Source of the DNA: JBJXFE01 sp046153875
GTDB lineage: Bacteria; Planctomycetota; Phycisphaerae; Phycisphaerales; UBA1924
Reading direction: 5' to 3'
NCBI GenBank assembly: GCA_046153875.1
Contig: JBJXFE010000006.1
Location: 1-64,000, forward strand
DNA length: 64,000 nt
The notes under the pieces were generated by a model. It did not search any database. It was not told where the DNA came from and saw only the letters and a list, made by a program, of their open reading frames with translations. The position numbers were made by a program, and so were the translations under genes. Of the stretch, positions 41,342-48,408 are shown piece after piece. Every line of letters begins with the position of its first letter. Position 1 is the stretch's first letter.

Positions 41342-41992
41342 ATGGAGATCGCGCCCGACACGCTCGCCGTCCCCGACCGCTACAAGCTGCTCATCGGCTG
41401 CATCGTGCCGCGCCCCATCGCGTTCGTGTCCACCGCCTCGCCGGACGGCAGGCTCAACCTCGCGCCCTTCTCGTTCTTCGCGGGCGTGGGCGCGGAGCCG
41501 ATGACGCTCCTGTTCTGCCCCGCCAACAAGCCCGACGGCACGGAGAAGGACACGCTGCGGAACGCGCGCCCGGTGGACGAGGGCGGCACCGGCGAGTTCG
41601 TCGTCAACGCAGCGGTCGAGGCGTACGCGCGGAAGATGGCGGGCGCGTCCGAGCCGCTGCCCTACGGCGAGTCGGAGTTCGAGCGCGTGGGGTTGACGCC
41701 TACGCCCAGCCGCGCCGTGAAGCCGGCGCGCGTCGGCGAGTCGCCCTTCGCGTTCGAGTGCCGCACGGACCGCGTCATCCGCCTCGCGCCCGGGAAGCCC
41801 GCGGGCGGCAACATTGTGATCGGCCGCGTCGTCCACGTCTTCGTGCGCGACGGGATCATGGACGAACGTTACCGCACCGACCCGGACAAGCTGGCCGCGA
41901 TCGGGCGCATGGGTGGACTGGCGTACAGCCGCACGCGCGACCGGTTCGAGATGCCCATGGGGCTCGAGGCGCTCGGTCCCTCGATCCCCTGA
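41342..41992 (+). CDS. Flavin reductase / FMN-binding split-barrel protein
   Basis: A 216-residue protein of the flavin-reductase-like family (DIM6/NTAB type). Key features are VPRPIAFVSTASPDGRLNLAPFSFFAGVGAEPMTLLFCPANKP, the FMN-binding split barrel, and FVVNAAVEAYARKMAGASEPLPYGESEFERVGL. The C-terminal part holds NIVIGRVVHVFVRDGIM. Such proteins reduce flavin with NAD(P)H or bind FMN to reduce other substrates. The specific partner is unknown. It is a stand-alone gene 100 nt after E2. Confidence 0.88.
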   Translation: MEIAPDTLAVPDRYKLLIGCIVPRPIAFVSTASPDGRLNLAPFSFFAGVGAEPMTLLFCPANKPDGTEKDTLRNARPVDEGGTGEFVVNAAVEAYARKMAGASEPLPYGESEFERVGLTPTPSRAVKPARVGESPFAFECRTDRVIRLAPGKPAGGNIVIGRVVHVFVRDGIMDERYRTDPDKLAAIGRMGGLAYSRTRDRFEMPMGLEALGPSIP

Positions 41993-42002
41993 TCGCTTCG
42001 CC

Positions 42003-42040
42003 AAAAACAAACCCGACCGGGAGAGAAGCACCGGTCGGGG
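42003..42040 (-). terminator. Terminator of the CHRD-domain gene
   Basis: On the minus strand CCCGACCGG and CCGGTCGGG pair (9 bp) around a 10-nt loop, followed by TTTGTTTTT. It lies 39 nt past the CHRD gene stop. Confidence 0.85.
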
Positions 42041-42078
42041 GAAAGTGCATTGACGATGTGGGGCCCGGCCGAACAGGT

Positions 42079-42576
42079 TCAGCGGCGGCGGCGCGCGGCG
42101 ACGAGCCCGCCGAGGCCCAGCAGCGCGAGCGACGCGGGCGCCGGGATGATCTGGCCGCGGGCGACACCGGGCAGGAACGCCGTGTTGTGCACGTTGAAGT
42201 ACAAGTTCCCCGCGAGGAGCTGGGGCGCAAAGTTCCCGATCGCCACGTTGGTCATCGACAGGCTGATCCCCTGACCATCGGTCACCCACGTGCCGCCCAG
42301 GTTCTGCAGATGGACGACGATCGGGCCGTTCGACCCCACAGGGGCGTTGTGGATGTGCCAGCCGGTCAACTCGGCCAGCGTCAGGCCGAACATCTGCACA
42401 TCGATGTTGAACGTCTGGGTGGCGGGGTTGAAGAGCAACTGCCCGGACCCGGCAACATTCGAGTTGTTGGCGGGAACCTCCTGGAGCGGTGACACGACGA
42501 AGTTGAACTGCTGGGCCTGAGCGGCCGCGCCACACGCCGCCACGACCGCGGCGACCAGCGTTGAGCGATACGACAT
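42079..42576 (-). CDS. CHRD-domain protein with PEP-CTERM-like anchor
   Basis: A 165-residue exported protein. A signal peptide (STLVAAVVAACGAAAQAQ) is followed by one CHRD domain (FNFVVSPLQEVPANNSNVAGSG, FNIDVQMFGLTLAELTGWHIHN, GPIVVHLQNL). It ends ARGQIIPAPASLALLGLGGL with an Arg cluster, a PEP-CTERM sorting signal. CHRD domains occur in chordin and in bacterial surface proteins of unknown role. AAGGAGAG before 42576 supports the start. Confidence 0.87.
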   Translation of the reverse strand: MSYRSTLVAAVVAACGAAAQAQQFNFVVSPLQEVPANNSNVAGSGQLLFNPATQTFNIDVQMFGLTLAELTGWHIHNAPVGSNGPIVVHLQNLGGTWVTDGQGISLSMTNVAIGNFAPQLLAGNLYFNVHNTAFLPGVARGQIIPAPASLALLGLGGLVAARRRR

Positions 42577-42882
42577 CGGTTCTCTCCTTCTCTCGAACGT
42601 CTTGAGCACGGGACCAACGTCCCGGTCTGTCTCTGCTCTCGAGGCCGATCGAAACACACGATCGACCCAACGACAACGGACCCGGCACCGCACCGCGGGC
42701 CTCCCCACCCCTGCGGAGGTCCACGACCCTGGCGCACGACATGCCCCCGGCATGGCCGCGCTCCCTCTCGTCTCTCTCTTGATGTCGGCAGCCCCCCGAG
42801 GCCATGCGAAGACGGCCCGGACTTCCGACGTCAAAGCATGATACCCGGCTCGCGCGCCCGCGCGTGCCCGGAATCGCCAAAC
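42577..42882. other. Leader/intergenic region upstream of the CHRD gene
   Basis: This is the upstream side of the CHRD gene. It holds the gene's ribosome site (AAGGAGAG) and an otherwise plain, GC-rich stretch with several Arg-rich open frames that look non-coding. I see no promoter I could defend, and no RNA gene. The nrdJ terminator follows at 42883-42918. Confidence 0.4.
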
Positions 42883-42918
42883 AAAAACCCCCCGAGCGGT
42901 GGTGGGACCGCCCGGGGG
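42883..42918 (-). terminator. Terminator of the B12-dependent RNR gene
   Basis: Minus-strand stem CCCCCGGGCGGT with ACCGCTCGGGGG (one mismatch; plus-strand arms 42889-42900 and 42907-42918), then GTTTTTGTTT. Confidence 0.85.
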
Positions 42919-43007
42919 TGGAGGTGCAGGGCCGCTTCTAGATCACGGGAGTCGGGGAGGCCTGGCTCCCGGGCGGCCCTGTCGGTGGGGCTTGTTGATC
43001 CACTGCT

Positions 43008-46000
43008 CTAACTGCATCCCATGCTGTTCCCGCAGTTCACGCACTTGTAGCACGTCCCGCTCCGCACGGTGATCGTCCCGCACACGTCGCACGCGGGAGC
43101 GTCGCCGACGCTCTCCATCGCGAGCGTGAGCGTCGCCGACGCGGAGCCGATCGCCGCCACCCCGTCGGTCACGACCGCGACGCGGTGCTCCACCGTCTCC
43201 CGGACGACGCGGACTTCCGGCATCGGGGAGCGGGCGTGCGCCGAGCCGTTCGCATCGCCCGCGCGCCCGCTGTCGCCGCCCGGCCGCTCGACGACCCGCG
43301 ACGACCCGCCCCCGACGCTCGACGGCTCTTTCCACGGTGAATCCTCCATGACTCTCTGGACAGGCTCCGCCCGATGGGCCGGCGCACCGTGCGACTCGGC
43401 GATCCCGCGCTGCGGCGCGTTGGCCGCCCGATACCCGGGGATGAACTGCATCCCCAGCCACCGGAAGATGTAATCGACCAGGCTCTTGGCGAAGGGGATG
43501 TCCTCGTTGGTCGTCATCCCCGCCGGCTCGAACCGCTGGTGCGTGAACTTGTTCACGAGGCTCTCGACGGGCACGCCGTACTGCAGCGCCACCGACGTGG
43601 CCGTGCCCAGCGAGTCCATCAGCCCGCCGATCGTCGAGCCCTCCTTCGCCATCGTGATGAACAGCTCGCCCGGCTTGCCGTCGTCGTAGAGCCCGACGGT
43701 GAGGTACCCCTCGTGCCCGGCGATGTTGAACTTGTGGGTGATGGAGCGGCGCGTGTCCGCCAGCCGCCGACGCATCGGCTTGTGCACGACCTGGACCGCC
43801 GCGGACGCCCCGGCCTCCGCGGCCTTCTCGATCGATCGCCCGGACGGCTTCTCACTCGCCGCAACCGGTTGGCCCGCACCGGAAGCGGTGGCTTCGCGGC
43901 GGGCCGACACCGCTTCCCCCAGGGCGTCTTCCTCCGCGGCGGCCTCGCTCTCGACGCCCTCGTCACTGGTGGACGAGAGCGGCTGGCTGAGCTTGCTGCC
44001 GTCGCGGTAGAGGGCGTTCGCCTTCAGCCCCAGCTCCCAACTGAGCCGGTAGCAGTCCTCGATGCTCTTGACCGTCGCATCGTTGGGCAGGTTGATCGTC
44101 TTGCTGATCGCGCCGGAGACGAACGGCTGGGCGGCGGCCATCATCCGGATGTGCCCCTCGGGCGCGATAAACCGCTTGCCGAGCTTGCCGCACGTGTTCG
44201 CGCAATCGAACACCGGCAGGTGCTCGGCCCGCAGGAGCGGGGCGCCCTCGACCGTCTGCGTGCCGCAGATCGTCCGGTTCAGTTCGTCGATCGCCTGGCG
44301 CGTCAGCCCGAGCCGGCGGAGCAGGTTGAAGCCCTTGTCGGCCTTCGCCTTGTCCGGGTCGATCTTCAGCCGCCGGAGCAGGTCGTCGCCGAGGGACCAC
44401 GAGCCGAAGGCGAACGAGAGTTCGAAGACGCCGGGCAGCGACGCCTCGAGCCCCGCGATCTCCTCGCGCGTCAGGCCCTTGTCCTGGAGCCACTCGCTGA
44501 ACGTGCGCCCCTCGCTGGTCTGCGCCGACTTCGATTCGGGCATCGGCACGTCGAAGGAGAGCGTGCCGAGGAGGTACGTGAGGATGCCCTTGATCGCGGG
44601 CTCGTCGTAGCCGAGCGTCCGCAGGGCGGGCTCGACGGACTCGTTGGCGATCTTGAAGTACCCGCCGCCGGCGAGCTTCTTGTACTTCACGAGCGCGAAA
44701 TCGGGCTCGACGCCGGTCGTGTCGCAGTCCATGAGCAGGCCGATCGTGCCCGTGGGCGCGATCACCGTCACCTGCGCGTTGCGGAACCCGTGCTTCTCGC
44801 CCAGCGCCAGCGCGTCGTCCCACGCTTGGACCGCCCGCCGCCCGAGCTGGGCCGTGTTGGCGATGTTCACGCGGCCCGAGGAGACCAGCTTGTGGTCGAT
44901 CGGCACGGGACGGATGCGCAGCGACTCGTACTTGTCGCTCGAACGCGCCTCGCCGTGCGCCGCGAGCCGGTGGTTGCGGATCACCCGCAGCATGTTCTCG
45001 CGGTCGTCCGCGTACCCGGCGAACGCCCCGAGCTGCGCGGCCATCAGCGCCGACTGGCGGTTGCTCCGCCCGGTGAGGATCGCCGAGAGGCAGGCGCACA
45101 CCGCCCGGGCCTCCTCGCTGTCGTAGGGGATGCCCGCCTGCATCAGCATCGCGCCGAGGTTCGCGTACCCCAGCCCCAGCGTGCGGTAGCGGTAGCTGAG
45201 CTCCGCGATCTCCCGGCTGGGGAACGCGGCCATCAGCACGCTGATCTCCAGCACGATCGTCCACAGGTCGATGCCGTGCTCGTAGCGGTCCACGTCGAAG
45301 GTGCGGGTCTTCGCGTCATAGAACCGCAGCACGTTGAGCGACGCGAGGTTGCACGCCGTGTTGTCGAGGAACATGTACTCGCTGCAGGGGTTCGACGCGT
45401 TGATCCGCCCCGCGCTCGGGCACGTGTGCCACGCGTTGATCGTGGAATCGAACTGCACCCCGGGATCGGCGCAGCGCCACGCCGCATACGAGATCATGTC
45501 CCACAGCTCGCGGGCCTTGTACACCCGCGCCACCTCGCCGCTCACGCGCCACGTCGTCGTCCAGTCGCCGCCCCGGTCCAGCGCGTCGAAGAACGCGTCC
45601 GGGATGCGCACCGAGTTGTTGCTGTTCTGCCCGCTGACGGTCTGGTACGCCTCGCCGTTGAAGTCGTAGTCGAGGTTGAGCTTGAGCTTCGCCGCGGCGC
45701 CCGCGGCGTCCTTGCTCTTCTGCTTGGCGAGCCGCAGCCCCTCGACCATCGCCTGGACCTTGATCTCCTCGCGGACCTTCCAGTTGATGAACTCGGCGAT
45801 GTCCGGGTGGTCCATGTCGAGGCAGACCATCTTCGCCGCGCGACGGGTCGTTCCGCCGGATTTAATCGCCGACGCCGCCCGGTCGCCGATCCGCAGCCAC
45901 GACATCAGCCCCGAGGACCGCCCGCCGCCGCTGAGTTTTTCTCCGTCGCCGCGGAGCTTGCTGAAGTTCGTGCCCGTGCCCGAGCCGTACTTGAACAGCC

Positions 46001-46697
46001 GCGCCTCGCGGACCCACAGGTCCATGATCCCGCCGTCGGCCACGAGGTCGTCGCTCACCGACTGGATGAAGCAGGCGTGCGGCTGCGGGTGTGAGTACGC
46101 GTCCTCGGCGAGCTTCGGCTCACCGGGCTTTCCTGGGGGGGGCGGATCGACGATCCAGTGCCCCTGCGCGGGGCCGTTGATGCCGTAGGCCCAGTGCAGC
46201 CCCGTGTTGAACCACTGGGGGCTGTTGGGCGCGCACATCTGGTGCAGCATCATGTACGCGATTTCGTCGTAGAACGCCTGGGCGTCCTCCTTCATGTCGA
46301 AGTACCCGTGCCGCTCCCCCCACCACCGCCAGCACCCGGCCAGGCGGTGGATCACCTGGCGCGCGGACTTCTCCGGCCCCGTGGCACCGGGCTTCCGCCC
46401 GGTGCTCTTCTCTTCACCGCCCGGAAGGGCGGTGCCACGTCCCCCGCCGGCCGGCCTGCCCTCCCTGGCAACGGACGGTGGTCCGTCGGCGCCCTCCTGT
46501 GGCACGCCGGCCTTGCGGAAGTACTTGCTCACCATGATGTCCACGGCGAGTTGCGACCATGACGCGGGCATCTCCGCGTCCTTCATCTCGAACACCACGG
46601 ACCCGTCCGGGTTCGTGATCCGGCTCGTGCGGCGGACCCACTCAACGGTCGAGAAGGGGTCGACGCCGGACGTGGTGAACTTGCGGGTGATCTTCAT
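43008..46697 (-). CDS. nrdJ: Coenzyme-B12-dependent ribonucleotide reductase (class II)
   Basis: A 1229-residue class II reductase that makes deoxynucleotides using adenosylcobalamin. The active-site Asn-x-Cys-x-Glu is NPCSE (Cys438). Other landmarks are LGLGYANLGAMLMQAG, APTGTIGLLMDCDTTG and the C-terminal redox/zinc tail CDVCG...CYKCVNCG. Between the N-terminal domain (MVSKYFRKAGVP) and TGPEKSARQVIHRLAGCWRWWG lies a linker of about 40 residues, encoded by a double-hairpin palindrome (46381-46438) and adjacent repeat-like DNA. A poorly conserved tail (residues about 880-940) of Ala/Glu/Ser also looks disordered. The start at 46697 follows AGGACT. No B12 riboswitch box is visible upstream. 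Confidence 0.93.
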   Translation of the reverse strand: MKITRKFTTSGVDPFSTVEWVRRTSRITNPDGSVVFEMKDAEMPASWSQLAVDIMVSKYFRKAGVPQEGADGPPSVAREGRPAGGGRGTALPGGEEKSTGRKPGATGPEKSARQVIHRLAGCWRWWGERHGYFDMKEDAQAFYDEIAYMMLHQMCAPNSPQWFNTGLHWAYGINGPAQGHWIVDPPPPGKPGEPKLAEDAYSHPQPHACFIQSVSDDLVADGGIMDLWVREARLFKYGSGTGTNFSKLRGDGEKLSGGGRSSGLMSWLRIGDRAASAIKSGGTTRRAAKMVCLDMDHPDIAEFINWKVREEIKVQAMVEGLRLAKQKSKDAAGAAAKLKLNLDYDFNGEAYQTVSGQNSNNSVRIPDAFFDALDRGGDWTTTWRVSGEVARVYKARELWDMISYAAWRCADPGVQFDSTINAWHTCPSAGRINASNPCSEYMFLDNTACNLASLNVLRFYDAKTRTFDVDRYEHGIDLWTIVLEISVLMAAFPSREIAELSYRYRTLGLGYANLGAMLMQAGIPYDSEEARAVCACLSAILTGRSNRQSALMAAQLGAFAGYADDRENMLRVIRNHRLAAHGEARSSDKYESLRIRPVPIDHKLVSSGRVNIANTAQLGRRAVQAWDDALALGEKHGFRNAQVTVIAPTGTIGLLMDCDTTGVEPDFALVKYKKLAGGGYFKIANESVEPALRTLGYDEPAIKGILTYLLGTLSFDVPMPESKSAQTSEGRTFSEWLQDKGLTREEIAGLEASLPGVFELSFAFGSWSLGDDLLRRLKIDPDKAKADKGFNLLRRLGLTRQAIDELNRTICGTQTVEGAPLLRAEHLPVFDCANTCGKLGKRFIAPEGHIRMMAAAQPFVSGAISKTINLPNDATVKSIEDCYRLSWELGLKANALYRDGSKLSQPLSSTSDEGVESEAAAEEDALGEAVSARREATASGAGQPVAASEKPSGRSIEKAAEAGASAAVQVVHKPMRRRLADTRRSITHKFNIAGHEGYLTVGLYDDGKPGELFITMAKEGSTIGGLMDSLGTATSVALQYGVPVESLVNKFTHQRFEPAGMTTNEDIPFAKSLVDYIFRWLGMQFIPGYRAANAPQRGIAESHGAPAHRAEPVQRVMEDSPWKEPSSVGGGSSRVVERPGGDSGRAGDANGSAHARSPMPEVRVVRETVEHRVAVVTDGVAAIGSASATLTLAMESVGDAPACDVCGTITVRSGTCYKCVNCGNSMGCS
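46381..46438. repeat. Double-hairpin palindrome inside the nrdJ coding sequence
   Basis: A 58-bp near-palindrome bounded by GTGGCACC and GGTGCCAC. It folds into two hairpins: GCACCGGGC-TTCC-GCCCGGTGC (46384-46405, 9 bp) and CACCGCCC-GGAA-GGGCGGTG (46415-46434, 8 bp). On the minus strand it is translated without a stop as part of NrdJ (about residues 87-106). Its shape is that of a REP/RPE-like repeat. Confidence 0.8.
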
Positions 46698-46715
46698 GAC
46701 GATGAGTCCTGCGTG

Positions 46716-46922
46716 TCAATCGCCGAAGGTTTCCACGTAGAGCGCGGGTGCCGTCGAGTTCTGGATCGGAGACGCTTGCGCCGCCACCTGTGGCGGACGC
46801 TCCGGCACGGACTCAACTCGGTGTTCGTGCTCATGCCAACGCTCATCGTGGTGAGCCCCCGTCATAGGCGAGATAACGGCCACGACCGCGACTGCCGACT
46901 TGACTGCGTTACTGTGTTTCAT
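46716..46922 (-). CDS. Possible small secreted protein upstream of nrdJ
   Basis: A 68-residue frame from the ATG at 46922. Its N-terminus is signal-like (MKHSNAVKSAVAVVAVIS), followed by a His/Glu-rich piece (HHDERWHEHEHRVE) and a C-terminal stretch PALYVETFGD. Base composition here is lower in GC than the flanking genes. It ends 18 nt before nrdJ and starts just after the DUF4282 gene end. The ribosome site is weak (GGGA). It could be a leader peptide or noise. No family recognised. Confidence 0.4.
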   Translation of the reverse strand: MKHSNAVKSAVAVVAVISPMTGAHHDERWHEHEHRVESVPERPPQVAAQASPIQNSTAPALYVETFGD

Positions 46923-46974
46923 TTCACGAATCCCGATGAGCAGCGCGTCGATTCCACCCGTATCAGTGCGTCCC

Positions 46975-47304
46975 TTATGACCCCGTCGGCCCCTGACCAC
47001 CGCGCATCTCGACGAGCTTGCTGGTGTTCTCGCCAATGCGGAAGATGACGACGACCAGCTCGAGCCAGATGCGGAAGAAGATGAGGTAGAGGATGGCGAT
47101 GAGCGGGCCGACGATGAGCACGCCGAGGGCGACCCCGATGCCCTGCGTGAACCCGACGATGAGGGCGCCGAGCCACACCAGCGCGATCACGCCCATGCCG
47201 AGGATGTAGAGGATCTTGATGACGCTGAGCGTGATGAACTTCTTGAAACCGAAATCGAACAGGGCGTTGAATCCCGCGTCGCCGGTCTGAGGTGTGCCTT
47301 CCAT
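46975..47304 (-). CDS. DUF4282 membrane protein
   Basis: A 109-residue protein of the DUF4282 family. After FNALFDFGFKKFITLSVIKILYIL are two long hydrophobic segments (IALVWLGALIVGFTQGIGVALGVLIVGPLIAILYLIFFRIW), then a C-terminal amphipathic helix LELVVVIFRIGENTSKLVEM. Unknown function, common as an isolated membrane protein. AAAGGGG precedes the start. It lies 18 nt after the dCTP deaminase gene on the same strand. Confidence 0.87.
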   Translation of the reverse strand: MEGTPQTGDAGFNALFDFGFKKFITLSVIKILYILGMGVIALVWLGALIVGFTQGIGVALGVLIVGPLIAILYLIFFRIWLELVVVIFRIGENTSKLVEMRGGQGPTGS

Positions 47305-47322
47305 CGCCGATCCCCTTTCGAG

Positions 47323-47934
47323 CTAGTCCACTTTGGGCAGGGTGAGCCCCGCCTGGTCCTGGTACTTGCCGCTCTTGTCCGCGTAGCTCTTCTCGCAGAC
47401 CACGTCGGCCGCGAAGAACAGGAGCTGCGCGATCCCTTCACCGGCGTACACCCGCGCCGGCAGCGGCGTCGTGTTGCTGATCTCGAGCGTCACCTTGCCG
47501 CGCCACTCGGGCTCCAGCGGCGTGACGTTCACGATGAGCCCGCACCGCGCGTACGTGCTTTTGCCCAGGCAGACCACCAGCACGTCCCGCGGGACCTCGA
47601 TGTACTCAACCGTCTCGCACAGCGCGAAGCTGTTGGGCGGGATGACGATGTGGTCGGTGCCGAGCTTCGCCGTGTCCACCTCGACGAACAGCTCGTCGGT
47701 GAAGGCCTTGGGGTCCACGACGGTGATCCCGCCGTGCCGGGGCGTGGGCGTGAAGATCTTGAAGCGGGTGCCAACGCGGATGTCGTACCCGTAACTGGAC
47801 AGGCCGAAGGAGACGCGCCCGGGTCGCTTCTTCCCTTCCTCGAAGGGCTCGATGCGGACCCGCTTGCGGATCTGGCTGTCGGCGAGGATCGCCACACACG
47901 CCTCCACGGCCTTCGGTGGGGCCGTCCTGGCCAT
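47323..47934 (-). CDS. dcd: dCTP deaminase
   Basis: A 203-residue enzyme of the dCTP deaminase/dUTPase fold. It converts dCTP to dUTP, or in the bifunctional form to dUMP, supplying thymidylate synthesis. Landmarks are SYGYDIRVG (substrate-binding Tyr/Asp), FVEVDTAKLGTDHIVIPPNSFALCETVEYIEVPRDVLVVCLGKSTYARCGLIVNVTPLEPEWRGKVTLEISNTT in outline, with the catalytic Glu in KVTLEISN, and GIAQLLFF. GGAAGG supports the start at 47934. It is the first gene of a unit leading to DUF4282 and nrdJ, so two enzymes of deoxynucleotide supply lie together. Confidence 0.94.
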   Translation of the reverse strand: MARTAPPKAVEACVAILADSQIRKRVRIEPFEEGKKRPGRVSFGLSSYGYDIRVGTRFKIFTPTPRHGGITVVDPKAFTDELFVEVDTAKLGTDHIVIPPNSFALCETVEYIEVPRDVLVVCLGKSTYARCGLIVNVTPLEPEWRGKVTLEISNTTPLPARVYAGEGIAQLLFFAADVVCEKSYADKSGKYQDQAGLTLPKVD

Positions 47935-48408
47935 GCCTTGCGCCTTCCGCCGGCTTTCGGGCCGACTTGGGCCGCCGACGCCTCCATGCGCGGCAGAAAA
48001 CACTCCGCGGCGACACACGGCCGCGAACCAATCAAAAACCGGTCAATATCCTACCCACCATGCTCCACGTGCGATGCCCCCATAGCCCACCGATCGAGCA
48101 TACCCACTACCTATCGTGCTTGCAAGGCTCGGAGTATGCAAAACCATGTGTCTACTTCGGTGTAGAACCTGTCAGGAATGCGCAAAGCTCTAGAAACACA
48201 CCGGTTAGGGTCTCCACATCGAATTTCGAGCCTCCACAGCGGTCCGGGAATGGAGAAAAGCGCGTCGCCGGGCCGGGGCATCGTGGCGGCAGGTGTCGCC
48301 TGCTGGCGCGAACTGACGGGTTGGGTGCATCCCGGTGCCGCACGACGGGCGCACAGTCCCCCGCGGAGCCGGGCATTCCCCCACCACCCAGCAGGTAAAC
48401 TCCCCCCC
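47935..48408. other. Intergenic region between divergent dcd and FlgI-like genes
   Basis: 474 nt between divergent starts. The middle (48000-48220) is distinctly AT-richer than the genome and should hold both promoters, but no pair of -35/-10 boxes is convincing. TTGACC near 48042 on the minus strand has no matching -10 element. An open frame from 48178 reaches into the FlgI-like gene, but its product upstream of 48409 looks non-coding. Confidence 0.4.

Noticed and set aside
46698..46980. Possible cobalamin riboswitch upstream of nrdJ
   Set aside because: No B12 box (GCCACTG-like) or matching structure was found on the minus strand. A covariance-model search would be decisive.
48178..48408. 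Upstream ATG extension of the FlgI-like gene
   Set aside because: The added 77 residues look non-coding, and the lipoprotein signal starts at the GTG at 48409.
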